Assembly (NCBI GenBank): GCA_963720705.1
Contig: CAVRGJ010000005.1
Location: 620,001 to 684,000, forward strand
Origin: DASWJZ01 sp963720705
GTDB lineage: Bacteria > Pseudomonadota > Alphaproteobacteria > Rhizobiales > Afifellaceae
Direction of reading: 5' to 3'
Length of the DNA: 64,000 bases
Position numbers and translations under genes: made by a program. Position 1 is the first letter of the stretch, and each line of letters opens with the position of its first letter. Under the pieces are notes generated by a model. That model saw only the letters and a program-made list of their open reading frames with translations. It was not told the DNA's origin and made no database searches. Below are positions 14,372 through 22,711 of the stretch, one piece after another.

Positions 14372-15571
14372 TCAAGCGACGCGGACGAGGCGCGGGCGGG
14401 CCTTTTCCTCCGGCTCCTCGAGGCCGCACTGGACGCAGTTCCGGCCGCGGAACTTGGCTCGGTAGAGCGCGGTGTCTGCCTTCTCGAGCAGCGTTGCAAT
14501 CGAAACGCCGCCGTCGTGAGAGGCCATGACGCCGGCGCTCAACGTGGCGTTCACATTACGGCCCTCGACGCGGATGCCGGCTTCCGCGAAGGCCGCGCGT
14601 ACGCGCTCGGCGACGGCACATCCCTCCTGGAGGCTGGTGCCTGGAAGGATCGCGAAGAATTCCTCCCCGCCGACGCGACTCACGATGTCGCCGGGCCGCA
14701 GCGTCTCGCGCGCGACCTTGGCAAAGACGCGCAACACCTCGTCTCCGAGCGGGTGACCGAAGGTGTCGTTGACGCGCTTGAAGCGGTCGAGGTCGAACAC
14801 CACCACCGCATAGGGTTGACCCTTGCGCCGGCAGCGCTCGGCGGCGCGCTCCGCAAGCGGCAGGAAAGCGCGCCGGTTGGCGAGGCCGGTCAGCGCGTCG
14901 GTCTGCGCATCTTGCAGATGCTTCTGTTCGCTCCGCTCTTTCATCATCATGACGAGGAAGACGGTGGTTCCGATCGCATAGATGATGGTTTCGAAGTGGA
15001 TCAGCCCGAACAGGCTGGCAATCGGCGGCGGCGAGAAGCTCTGCAGTCCTCCCATGAATGCCGCCGGAATAGCCAGCAGGAGGACGAGCGTGTTGATTGC
15101 GATCAGAACGATCAAAGGATCGCGGGCGCGCAGCTTCTCCTGCCTATGCCTCGCAAGCTCCCAAACGGTGATGCCGTTGTAGGCCGCCGTTGCGAGAGTG
15201 TTGACGACGGTCGGCACCCAGTCGCGATCTCCCTGCATATGGACCGTCGCGATCGCGATGAACCAGACGAGGGGCCCGAGCCCGAGCAGCACGGGACGAA
15301 CAGGATCTCCGTTGAAGGAACGCACACCTGTCCAGATCAGTGCCGGAGCGATGACGAGGAAAGTCAGGCCGACCATGAAAAGCGACTGCAACCCGCCGGC
15401 GAACCCGACCGCGAGCAGCGAGACGCCAAGACCGAGCGTGAGGTAGCCGGCAGCCCAACAGAGCGCGGCCACCGTGTGCCGGTTCTGCCACCAGACGAAG
15501 AGCAGAAACGCGCCGCACAGCGCACTGACGAAGGCGCCAGTGAACATCAATGTCGGCAGATCGAGTCTCAT
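14372..15571 (-). CDS. Membrane-bound diguanylate cyclase (GGDEF)
   Basis: Predicted to make cyclic di-GMP from two GTP. The N-terminal half (residues about 5-215) has about six hydrophobic helices and no recognised sensor domain; the C-terminal GGDEF domain starts at DALTGLANRRAF. The active-site signature is GGEEF, and an RxxD I-site (RPGD) lies five residues before it, so product inhibition is expected. The 399-residue protein has a short basic tail with CVQCG just after the domain. No EAL domain is present. It stands alone, convergent with the DUF899 gene. Confidence 0.9.
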   Translation of the reverse strand: MRLDLPTLMFTGAFVSALCGAFLLFVWWQNRHTVAALCWAAGYLTLGLGVSLLAVGFAGGLQSLFMVGLTFLVIAPALIWTGVRSFNGDPVRPVLLGLGPLVWFIAIATVHMQGDRDWVPTVVNTLATAAYNGITVWELARHRQEKLRARDPLIVLIAINTLVLLLAIPAAFMGGLQSFSPPPIASLFGLIHFETIIYAIGTTVFLVMMMKERSEQKHLQDAQTDALTGLANRRAFLPLAERAAERCRRKGQPYAVVVFDLDRFKRVNDTFGHPLGDEVLRVFAKVARETLRPGDIVSRVGGEEFFAILPGTSLQEGCAVAERVRAAFAEAGIRVEGRNVNATLSAGVMASHDGGVSIATLLEKADTALYRAKFRGRNCVQCGLEEPEEKARPRLVRVA

Positions 15572-15694
15572 GAAGCGGGGCCGCTCGGGAAGGCCGTTAT
15601 CGGCTAATTCTACCCGAGGGTTGTTTCAGGCCGCGTTAGCGCAGTCGCGAAAATTGGCTCTTTTGGTGAAGGGTTTATGTCTTCGCCGGCTGCC

Positions 15695-16576
15695 CTAGCG
15701 CGTCGGCACAGGCTCCTCGCCGCGATAGTCGTAGAAGCCGCGGCCGGTCTTGCGGCCGAGCCAGCCGGCCTCGACGTATTTCACCAGCAGCGGGCAGGGG
15801 CGATATTTGGAGTCGGCCAAGCCGTCATGCAGCACCTGCATGATCGACAGGCAGGTATCGAGGCCGATGAAGTCGGCGAGCTGCAGCGGCCCCATCGGAT
15901 GATGCGCGCCGAGGCGCATCGCCGTGTCGATGGCCTCGACCGTCCCGACGCCCTCGTAGAGCGTGTAGATCGCCTCGTTGATCATCGGGAGCAGGATGCG
16001 GTTGACGATGAAGGCGGGGAAATCTTCGGCAACCGCGTATTTCTTGCCGAGCTTCTCGGCAAACGCCTTTGCCGCTTCGAACGTCTCGTCGTCGGTGGCG
16101 ATGCCGCGCACCAGCTCGACGAGCTCCATGACCGGCACCGGGTTCATGAAATGCATGCCGATGAAGCGCTCCGGCCGGTCGGTAGCGGCAGCAAGGCGCG
16201 TGATGGAGAAGGAGGAGGTGTTGGTTGCCAGGTAGGCGCGCGGGTTGAGAGCGGGGCAGAGGTCGGTAAAGGTCTTGCGCTTGACGGCTTCGTTCTCGGT
16301 GACGGACTCAATCGCCAGGTCGACGTCGCCGAATGCATCGAGCGACAGCGCGGGTGATATCTGCGCGACCGCTTGTTTTCGCTCCGCCTCAGTAATGCGG
16401 CCGGAAGCGACTTGCCGCGCGAGGTTGCCGTCGATGGTGGCAAGGCCGGCGCGCACACGATCCTCCGTCACGTCGTGGAGGAGAACGGAATAGCCGGCAA
16501 GCGCACAGACATGGGCGATGCCATTGCCCATCTGCCCGGCCCCGACCACGCCGATCTTTTTCATTGTCGCTGCCAT
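15695..16576 (-). CDS. hbdA: 3-hydroxybutyryl-CoA dehydrogenase
   Basis: NAD(P)-dependent oxidation or reduction between 3-hydroxyacyl-CoA and acetoacetyl-CoA. The 293-residue protein has the Rossmann motif GVVGAGQMGNGI (9-20), the catalytic-His block GMHFMNPVPVMELVE and the C-terminal helical domain (FIVNRILLPMINEAIYTLYEGV, split here by the family boundary). It lies 88 bases downstream of etfA on the same strand, and the etfB-etfA-hbdA order suggests a joint role in fatty-acid or polyhydroxybutyrate-related beta-oxidation. Start is ATG 16576; ATG 16564 is an alternative. Confidence 0.93.
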   Translation of the reverse strand: MAATMKKIGVVGAGQMGNGIAHVCALAGYSVLLHDVTEDRVRAGLATIDGNLARQVASGRITEAERKQAVAQISPALSLDAFGDVDLAIESVTENEAVKRKTFTDLCPALNPRAYLATNTSSFSITRLAAATDRPERFIGMHFMNPVPVMELVELVRGIATDDETFEAAKAFAEKLGKKYAVAEDFPAFIVNRILLPMINEAIYTLYEGVGTVEAIDTAMRLGAHHPMGPLQLADFIGLDTCLSIMQVLHDGLADSKYRPCPLLVKYVEAGWLGRKTGRGFYDYRGEEPVPTR

Positions 16577-16664
16577 CTAACCCTCAAATGCCACCCCGGC
16601 TGAGTATTCCGCAAGCCTGAGGAAAGCGGAAGGCGACGAAACGCCATTTCTGCGGCCGTCGTGC

Positions 16665-17618
16665 CTAGGCCGCCGACGCGCGCTTCTCCAGTTCTTTCTC
16701 AAGCTCCGGCAGCACTTGGAAAAGGTCCGCGACAAGGCCGTAATCGGCGACCTGGAAGATCGGTGCCTCGGGATCCTTGTTGATGGCGACGATTACCTTC
16801 GAATCCTTCATACCGGCGAGATGCTGGATGGCGCCGGAAATGCCGCAGGCGATGTAGAGGTCCGGCGCGACGATTTTTCCCGTCTGGCCGACCTGCCAGT
16901 CGTTCGGCGCGTAGCCTGCGTCGACGGCGGCACGGGAGGCGCCGACAGCGGCACCGAGCTTGTCGGCGACCGGCAGGATCACCTCCAGGAACTTCTCCTT
17001 CGAGCCGAGCGCGCGCCCGCCCGAAATGATGATCTTGGCCGCGGCAAGCTCCGGCCGCTCACTCGTCGCGACGCTTTCCTCGACGAAGGTCGACAGACCG
17101 GGATCGGCGGCGGCGCTCACATTCTCGACCGGCGCCTCCGAGCCACCCGCTTCGGCGGCCGGGAAGGACGCGGTGCGGATGGTGACAACCTTCTTGGCGT
17201 CCTTCGACTTTACCACCTGGATGGCGTTCCCGGCGTAAGTCGGTCGACGGAAGGTATCGGGTCCGAGTACCTCGATGGCATCCGATATCTGCATCACGTC
17301 GAGGAGTGCGGCGACGCGCGGCATGACGTTCTTGCCGCTCGTGGTGGCCGGCGCGACGAACGCGTCATAAGGTGCGGCGAGCGCGACAATCGCGGCCGCA
17401 AGCGGCTCGGCGAGGCCGTGCTCCAGCGCGTCTGATTCCGCGAGCAGCACTTTCGATACGCCGGCAAGTTTCGCCGCCTCCGCGGCAACGCCGGCAGCGC
17501 CCTTGCCGGCGACGAGCACATGCACGTCGCCGCCGAGCTTGGCAGAGGCCGATACGCTTTTCGCTGTCGCCTCGTTGAGCTTCTGATTGTCGTGCTCGGC
17601 AAGAACGAGTGTCGTCAT
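16665..17618 (-). CDS. etfA: Electron transfer flavoprotein alpha subunit
   Basis: FAD-binding subunit of ETF, which passes electrons from acyl-CoA and other dehydrogenases to ETF-ubiquinone oxidoreductase. At 317 residues it has the normal length. The C-terminal FAD domain is clear: SGGRALGSKEKF, then AVGASRAAVDAGYAP, QVGQTGKIVAPDLYIACGIS and the final AINKDPEAPIFQVADYG. The start ATG overlaps the stop of etfB by four bases (17615-17618). Confidence 0.95.
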   Translation of the reverse strand: MTTLVLAEHDNQKLNEATAKSVSASAKLGGDVHVLVAGKGAAGVAAEAAKLAGVSKVLLAESDALEHGLAEPLAAAIVALAAPYDAFVAPATTSGKNVMPRVAALLDVMQISDAIEVLGPDTFRRPTYAGNAIQVVKSKDAKKVVTIRTASFPAAEAGGSEAPVENVSAAADPGLSTFVEESVATSERPELAAAKIIISGGRALGSKEKFLEVILPVADKLGAAVGASRAAVDAGYAPNDWQVGQTGKIVAPDLYIACGISGAIQHLAGMKDSKVIVAINKDPEAPIFQVADYGLVADLFQVLPELEKELEKRASAA

Positions 17619-18367
17619 TGGAACACGCCCGCTTCGTTCTTCAGCTTGTCGAGAAGCTCGGTGACATCGGCAACCTTGACGCCGGCCTGACGTTTCGGCG
17701 GCTCGCGCGTCTCCATGATTTCGAGCCGCGGGGCGGTATCGACGCCGAAATCGGCGGCCGTCTTCGTGTCGATCGGCTTCTTCTTCGCCTTCATGATGTT
17801 CGGCAGCGATGCGTAGCGCGGTTGGTTCAGCCGAAGGTCGGTCGTGATGATTGCCGGCATCTTCAAGGTCACTGTCTGCAGGCCGCCGTCGACCTCGCGC
17901 GTCACTCTGACGGAGCCGTCGCCGAGCTCAAGCTTCGAGGCGAAGGTGCCCTGTGCCCAGCCGAGCAGGGCGGCGAGCATCTGGCCGGTCTGGTTGGAAT
18001 CGTCGTCGATCGCCTGCTTGCCGAGGATGACGAGGCCGGGCTTTTCGGCTTCCACAACGCCCTTCAGGAGCTTCGCCACGGCGAGCGGCTCGACGATGCC
18101 GTCAACCTGGACCAGGATGCCGCGGTCGGCGCCCATGGCGAGGCCCGTGCGGATCGTGTCCTGCGCCTGCGCCGGGCCGATCGAGACGAGCACGACCTCC
18201 TCGGCCTTCCCAGCTTCCTTGAGGCGCAGCGCCTCCTCGACCGCGATCTCGTCGAACGGGTTCATCGCCATCTTGGTGTTGGCGAGGTCGACGCCGGAGC
18301 CGTCGGGCTTCACCCGTGGCTTCACGTTCGCGTCGATCACCCGCTTCACGGGCACGAGCACTTTCAT
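17615..18367 (-). CDS. etfB: Electron transfer flavoprotein beta subunit
   Basis: AMP-binding beta subunit of ETF, 250 residues. It begins MKVLVPVKRVIDANVKPRV and carries the beta signature region around VTREVDGGLQTVTLKMPAII and the adenine-nucleotide loop GKQAIDDDSNQTGQM near residue 118. It is translationally coupled to etfA. No other gene lies upstream in the same direction; the 240 bases to the divergent cyclase gene must contain the promoter. Confidence 0.95.
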   Translation of the reverse strand: MKVLVPVKRVIDANVKPRVKPDGSGVDLANTKMAMNPFDEIAVEEALRLKEAGKAEEVVLVSIGPAQAQDTIRTGLAMGADRGILVQVDGIVEPLAVAKLLKGVVEAEKPGLVILGKQAIDDDSNQTGQMLAALLGWAQGTFASKLELGDGSVRVTREVDGGLQTVTLKMPAIITTDLRLNQPRYASLPNIMKAKKKPIDTKTAADFGVDTAPRLEIMETREPPKRQAGVKVADVTELLDKLKNEAGVFQ

Positions 18368-18607
18368 GCCGTTTCCTTTGCTGTTGCGCCGGAGGGACTA
18401 GCCTCGGCAGGCGGGCGAGGCAAGCCGCCACGCGGTCATGCGATGCCGCATTTGGGATCGGGCTTCGCTGGAAAGGCAGCCAAGCCGTCGGGCGGGCAGA
18501 CGGACGGACGCTTTCGCGCAGTTGCTTGGGCGTCCCTCTCCCCCGCGTTCATACAAAGCTCTAGGTGCCGCCCTTTTGGCGGGTCTACAAATGGGAGCAG
18601 CGAAACC

Positions 18608-19990
18608 TTGCGAGAGCACGTGTCGACCCTTCGATCCCTGCCCGACAACATCGCGATCGACTGCGCTGCAGGCGAGTCGGTGCTTGAGGCGGCGCGCCGC
18701 GCGCATCTTCCGATAGCGCACGCCTGCGGCGGCAAGGCGAAATGCTCAACCTGTCGCATCTGGATCCTGGAAGGCGCCGAAGCTTGTCCGGCGAAAGGCG
18801 CGGTGGAGCTTGAGCTGACCAGCCGACTGGGCTTGACCGACAATATCCGCCTTGCCTGCCAACTCCGCCCGGCGGGCGCCATCACGTTCCGCCGCCTCGT
18901 GCTCGACGAGACGGACCTCCGGATCGCAAACCAATTGCAGCGCCGCAGCGCCTCAAAGTCCGGTGAGGTGAAGCCCGTCGTTCTCTTCTTCTCCGACGTG
19001 GCCGGCTTCACCAGCTTCTCTGAAACACTGACGCCTTACGACGTGATGTATCTTCTGAATCGGTATTTCGCGCAGGTCGGCGAGCTGATCGAGCGGAACG
19101 ACGGTTACATCGACAAGTTTGTCGGCGACGGTCTGATGGCAATCTTTGGCGTCGACGGCCAGCCCGATGCGCCGATCCGTTCGGTCAACGCTGCGCTGCA
19201 GACGCTTGCGGCAGTCGACCGGATGAAGCCCTTCTTCGCGTCGATGTATGGGATCGACTTCGATATCCGCATCGGGCTGCATTTGGGCGACGCCGTGATC
19301 GGCTCGATCGGCTCGCTTGGGCACGAGCGACTGACTGCGATCGGCGATGCCGTCAATGTCGCAAGCCGCGTCGAGGCTGCCAACAAGGAGGCCGGCACTC
19401 GGCTGCTTATCTCCGAGGCTCTCTACGAGCGCGTCAAAGACGAAGTCGAGATGACCGATTTCGTCCGTGTGCGCTTGCGCGGCACCTCGGATCGCATCAC
19501 GCTCTACGAGATCGCAAGATTGCGCCCGGAGACCGAACGGGCGCTGAATGCCGCGGCTGCTCGCGAGACAGTGCAACTCGGCGGCAAGACCTGGCAGAGG
19601 ACCATCCCCGTGGACTCTCTCGTGGAAGGCGAACCGAAGGTGCTTGAATTTCCCAGCCTCTATGCAGTGGTTCTCAAGAAAGGCGAACAAATCTTCGCCT
19701 TCAACAATGCCTGCCCGCATCTAAAGCTGCCCCTCTTCGAGGTGGCGCCTGCCGCGGGGGGCGAGAAGTCCGCCAGTCGCATCGGCGACGAGCGCGTCAT
19801 CACATGCCGTTGGCACGAGAGCTGCTTCGATCTCGCGTCAGGGGCGATCGTCAGCTGGTGCGACGCGCTTAACGAGGACGGAATGTCTCCGGGCATGCCG
19901 ATGCTTGGTGACATTTCGAAAAACCGCGCGCCACTGAACCTCATTCCTTGGCGCGAGGAGGCAGGACATATCTGGCTCGCACTCGACTGA
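18608..19990 (+). CDS. Ferredoxin - class III adenylate cyclase - Rieske fusion protein
   Basis: A 460-residue soluble protein with three parts. Residues 1-100 are a plant-type 2Fe-2S ferredoxin domain with Cys ligands C40, C46, C49 and C84. Residues about 120-310 form a class III nucleotidyl cyclase: metal-binding D130 (FFSDVAGFT) and D174 (KFVGDG), K170 for adenine selection and the NVASR motif for the transition state, so it should make cAMP. Residues about 335-455 are Rieske-like: C369-P-H371 and C400-R-W-H403 bind a second 2Fe-2S centre, as in Rieske ferredoxins. The start is TTG 18608 with GGGAG 10 bases upstream; GTG 18620 is an alternative. No signal peptide or membrane helix. It is convergent with pduO and divergent from etfB. 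Ferredoxin-cyclase proteins are known; the added Rieske domain is unusual. Confidence 0.88.
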   Translation: MREHVSTLRSLPDNIAIDCAAGESVLEAARRAHLPIAHACGGKAKCSTCRIWILEGAEACPAKGAVELELTSRLGLTDNIRLACQLRPAGAITFRRLVLDETDLRIANQLQRRSASKSGEVKPVVLFFSDVAGFTSFSETLTPYDVMYLLNRYFAQVGELIERNDGYIDKFVGDGLMAIFGVDGQPDAPIRSVNAALQTLAAVDRMKPFFASMYGIDFDIRIGLHLGDAVIGSIGSLGHERLTAIGDAVNVASRVEAANKEAGTRLLISEALYERVKDEVEMTDFVRVRLRGTSDRITLYEIARLRPETERALNAAAARETVQLGGKTWQRTIPVDSLVEGEPKVLEFPSLYAVVLKKGEQIFAFNNACPHLKLPLFEVAPAAGGEKSASRIGDERVITCRWHESCFDLASGAIVSWCDALNEDGMSPGMPMLGDISKNRAPLNLIPWREEAGHIWLALD

Positions 19991-20028
19991 GGTCCAACCA
20001 GAAGCCCTCTCGCTAGCGCGATTCTCCC

Positions 20029-20053
20029 ACGTTCCAGATCACCTGGAGAACGT
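20029..20053. terminator. Putative bidirectional stem-loop between convergent genes
   Basis: ACGTTCCAG (20029-20037) can pair with CTGG (20043-20046) and AACGT (20049-20053) with a two-base bulge. An outer pair CGCTAG (20011-20016) / CTAGCG (20054-20059) extends it. It lies between the stops of the cyclase and pduO genes. No T-run follows, so terminator function is only suggested. Confidence 0.4.
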
Positions 20054-20635
20054 CTAGCGGTTCTTGCCGGGCACCCAGAGCACGTCGCCCTCGCCCTGCA
20101 TGTTGACGAAGCGGCTGGCGACGAAGAGAAAGTCGGAGAGGCGGTTCATGTAGACGAGCGCCGGCCGGCCGACCCGCTTCGGCTCTTTTCTCGCAAGCGT
20201 CACCATCAGCCGCTCGCTGCGGCGGGCGATGGTGCGGGCGAGATGAAGCGCCGCCGCCGCGTGGCTTCCGGCCGGCAGCACGAAGGAGCGAAGCGGCTTG
20301 AGGTCGGCATTCAAGCGGTCGATGTCGTGCTCGAGCCGCTCGACCTGTCCTTCGATGACGCGGAGCGGCTCAAAATCTTTCGGCTTGCCGTCGTCCGGCG
20401 TCGCAAGCTCGGCGCCGAGATCGAAGAGGTCGTTCTGGATCGCAGCGAGCATCGCGTCGAGCTCGGCGAATTCCGCCGAAAGCTCGCTCCGCGCAAGGCC
20501 GACGGCGGCATTCGTCTCGTCGACCGTGCCGTAGGCCTCGATGCGGAGATCGTCCTTCGGCCGCCGCTCGCCGCTGCCAAGCGCCGTCGTGCCGTCGTCG
20601 CCAGTCTTGGTGTAGATCTTATTGAGGCGAACCAT
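20054..20635 (-). CDS. Cob(I)alamin adenosyltransferase, PduO type
   Basis: Transfers the adenosyl group of ATP to cob(I)alamin to give adenosylcobalamin, in the cytoplasm. The 193-residue protein shows the PduO-type N-terminus with TKTGDDGTT (residues 9-17), EAYGTVDETNAAVGLAR (33-49), FVLPAGSHAAAALHLART and RRSERLMV near the C-terminal part, which form the ATP and corrinoid site. In related genomes it is close to etfBA and the HIG1 gene, as here. The symbol varies (pduO, cobO, btuR), so none is assigned. Confidence 0.93.
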   Translation of the reverse strand: MVRLNKIYTKTGDDGTTALGSGERRPKDDLRIEAYGTVDETNAAVGLARSELSAEFAELDAMLAAIQNDLFDLGAELATPDDGKPKDFEPLRVIEGQVERLEHDIDRLNADLKPLRSFVLPAGSHAAAALHLARTIARRSERLMVTLARKEPKRVGRPALVYMNRLSDFLFVASRFVNMQGEGDVLWVPGKNR

Positions 20636-20684
20636 CGGGCGAGCTTACCGGCCGCCCCGTGCTCGTGTCACCTGGGCTGCATCA

Positions 20685-20736
20685 CCCGGGCCGCTTCACG
20701 GTGGGCGTCACATGGGGCCGCGTGAAGCGGCACGGG
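20685..20736. repeat. Long inverted repeat downstream of the lipid A deacylase gene
   Basis: CCGCTTCACG (20691-20700) and CGTGAAGCGG (20721-20730) are perfect complements with a 20-base loop. Pairing continues outwards for six more bases with one mismatch, giving a 16-bp stem (20685-20736). It follows the stop of the gene at 20752 and precedes pduO, so it may be a transcription terminator, but no T-run is present. Confidence 0.5.
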
Positions 20737-20751
20737 CCGCCGCCAGGCCAA

Positions 20752-21354
20752 TCAAAAGCGATAGCCCACGTAGACGCCGGCATGCGTAATGCCGCTGTTG
20801 CCTGCCCTCGTGCCGTTCGGCCCCTCGCAGAGGTGCGCGTGCGACGAGTGGTCGGCCGAAGCAATTACGCTCCAATGCTGGCCGAGGTTGACGCCAGCGG
20901 CAACGCTCTCCCTGAACAGCCAATGGCAGCCAAGGTCGAGCCCGGGGCCGGGCGTCTCGAGTGGCCCGTTGTGGTAGGTGCCGCCGAAACTTGCCTCAAC
21001 GAACAGCGGATCGAAGACCGGAAAATGCCAGGTGAGCCCGGCATAGACCTGGCTGACGCCGTTGTTGGCGGTGGCCAGGTTGCCGCCGACATGTATGCGG
21101 GGACGAAGAACCGTGTTGGCGAGATAGTTGTTAAACTGCGGAACGAAGGAGCGGAAATAGAGCTGTCCGCTTAGGATCACGCCGGATTTGTCTTCGGGCT
21201 CGATGGAAAAGACGGTGCCGAACCGCACCTCATCGAAGATTCCGGCGAGGCCAGAGTTGGATCCGGAGCTGGAATATTCCTGCGCAAAGCCGGGTGAGCC
21301 CGAGAGAAGCACCGCGACGAGCGGCCCGAGCGCCAAACCTAGGATGCCACGCAT
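20752..21354 (-). CDS. Acyloxyacyl hydrolase / lipid A 3-O-deacylase, PagL-like
   Basis: A 200-residue outer-membrane beta-barrel with a signal peptide (MRGILGLALGPLVAVLLSGS, cleavage probably after GFAQ). The C-terminal block has the PagL arrangement: ADHSSHAHLCEG, with the HxS pair that supplies catalytic His and Ser, then a GITHAGVYVGYRF ending whose last residue is Phe, as expected of a barrel. PagL removes the 3-O acyl chain from lipid A. The spacing from Ser to the next Glu is shorter than in Pseudomonas PagL, so the acid of the triad is uncertain. The ATG at 21354 is preceded by AGGGGGG; an upstream ATG at 21438 would bury the signal peptide. Confidence 0.75.
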   Translation of the reverse strand: MRGILGLALGPLVAVLLSGSPGFAQEYSSSGSNSGLAGIFDEVRFGTVFSIEPEDKSGVILSGQLYFRSFVPQFNNYLANTVLRPRIHVGGNLATANNGVSQVYAGLTWHFPVFDPLFVEASFGGTYHNGPLETPGPGLDLGCHWLFRESVAAGVNLGQHWSVIASADHSSHAHLCEGPNGTRAGNSGITHAGVYVGYRF

Positions 21355-21507
21355 ACCGCCCCCCTGGGCCGCCCGTGACGGGAACGTAGCCCCTTCCTTT
21401 GATGCTAGCGGATCGCGGCCGGGCGGGCAGGGGGCCAAGGGCGATCTTCCGCCGGCTGTGACATCGGAGCAACGCTTGAACCGGGTTCCGCTCTTCGGGA
21501 ACGTGCG

Positions 21508-21696
21508 TTAGCGCCCCGTCAGCCACAGCGTGACCATGGCAACCACGATCGCGGCGAACTGCGCGACCACACGGGCGCGCATCAGGTTCTGAGACCGGTT
21601 CGGCGAGCCGCCCCGCATCATATTCCAGAGCCCGGCGAGCAGGATGACCAGCACGACGCCGAGCGCGATTGCCACGAGGAAGTTGGAGCCTTGCAT
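21508..21696 (-). CDS. Twin transmembrane HIG1-domain protein
   Basis: A 62-residue membrane protein with two hydrophobic helices (about residues 6-25 and 42-60) joined by the loop NMMRGGSPNRSQNLMRARVV, the conserved HIG1 (hypoxia-induced) signature found in small alphaproteobacterial and mitochondrial respiratory accessory proteins. It likely binds a respiratory supercomplex in the inner membrane. The chosen ATG at 21696 gives the usual family length; an in-frame ATG at 21759 would add 21 poorly hydrophobic residues. It lies 65 bases downstream of the SDR gene start region on the same strand. Confidence 0.82.
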   Translation of the reverse strand: MQGSNFLVAIALGVVLVILLAGLWNMMRGGSPNRSQNLMRARVVAQFAAIVVAMVTLWLTGR

Positions 21697-21761
21697 CACG
21701 GCATCCCAGGTTGGTCGAAGCGGCGCAGCGATCGGAGGATCAACGCCGGAGTCCTCCATTT

Positions 21762-22595
21762 CTATCCCTTGTTCGTCGCCCAGGCCAGGAAGGCGTGCAA
21801 ACGACGCTTCGTGACAATGCGCCGCAGCAGGCTCATTGCATGGGTCGGGAGCGTCACGAAATATTGCGGGCGCGGGTTCGGCGCTTCGCAGGCATGGACA
21901 AGCGTCTTCAGCACCGCCTCCGGGCCGAGCTCACCGAAAGTGTTGCCGCCCTCGCGCATGGCGGCGAAACGGCGACGATAGTAGGCCGCATGCGCGGAAG
22001 CCTCGACGTCGACATTCTTTCGTCCATGGGCGAGAGCGGTTCGGGTCATGTTCGTGCGGATCGGGCCTGGCTCAATCGCCGAAACATGGATGCCGGACCC
22101 GGCAAGCTCGATGCGGAGCGCATCGGAATAGGCTTCGAGCGCGAACTTCGATGCCACGTAGGGCCCGCGAAAGCCCATCGTGATCAAGCCGAGGACCGAA
22201 GAGCACATGACGATCCGACCCCGGCGCTCGCGGCGCATCGGCGGGATGACACGCCGCGTCAGCTCATGCCAACCGAAGAAGTTCGTCTCGAACTGAGCGC
22301 GCAGGACTGCGGTCGTGATGTCCTCAAGCGCGCCCGGTTGCGCGTAGCCGCCGTTGTTGAAGAGCGCGTCGAGCGTGCCGCCGGTCGCAGAAAAGACCTT
22401 GTCGACCGCCGCCTCGATCGAATCTGGCTCGGTGTAGTCGAGATAAAGGGCGTCAAGGCCGGCGGCGGCGAGGGCGTCGATGTCTGCGGGCTTTCGGGCG
22501 GTCGCGAAGACGCGCCACCCGCGCGCCTTCATTCCGTGCGCAGCACATTGACCGATGCCGCTCGAGCAGCCGGTGATCAGGATCGATCTTGGCAT
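21762..22595 (-). CDS. Short-chain dehydrogenase/reductase
   Basis: A 277-residue classical-type SDR. The cofactor motif is TGCSSGIG (residues 8-15), the NNGG motif replaces the usual NNAG, and the active site has SSVLG and YVASK (Tyr and Lys three apart). The length and C-terminal extension (PTHAMSLLRRIVTKRRLHAFL, amphipathic) resemble retinol- or hydroxysteroid-dehydrogenase-like SDRs. Substrate cannot be predicted. It ends just before the HIG1 gene, and the pair with pduO follows the order seen in related bacteria. Confidence 0.88.
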   Translation of the reverse strand: MPRSILITGCSSGIGQCAAHGMKARGWRVFATARKPADIDALAAAGLDALYLDYTEPDSIEAAVDKVFSATGGTLDALFNNGGYAQPGALEDITTAVLRAQFETNFFGWHELTRRVIPPMRRERRGRIVMCSSVLGLITMGFRGPYVASKFALEAYSDALRIELAGSGIHVSAIEPGPIRTNMTRTALAHGRKNVDVEASAHAAYYRRRFAAMREGGNTFGELGPEAVLKTLVHACEAPNPRPQYFVTLPTHAMSLLRRIVTKRRLHAFLAWATNKG

Positions 22596-22711
22596 CGCTT
22601 CTCGCGCTCGCGAAGGCCCGCAGCGCGCCTTTCGCCGCGCGGACCTCTATGGCAGAACGGCCGCGGCCGGAAGCCCGCCCTTGGACACTTCGCGCCGAAC
22701 GGAAGAATGAA

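Noticed and set aside
17609..18607. A long upstream in-frame extension (about 333 codons) of the cyclase fusion gene
   Set aside because: It is entirely antisense to etfB and to the intergenic region, is rich in Arg, Asp and His with no domain, and the ferredoxin domain has its own TTG start with a ribosome-binding site at 18608.
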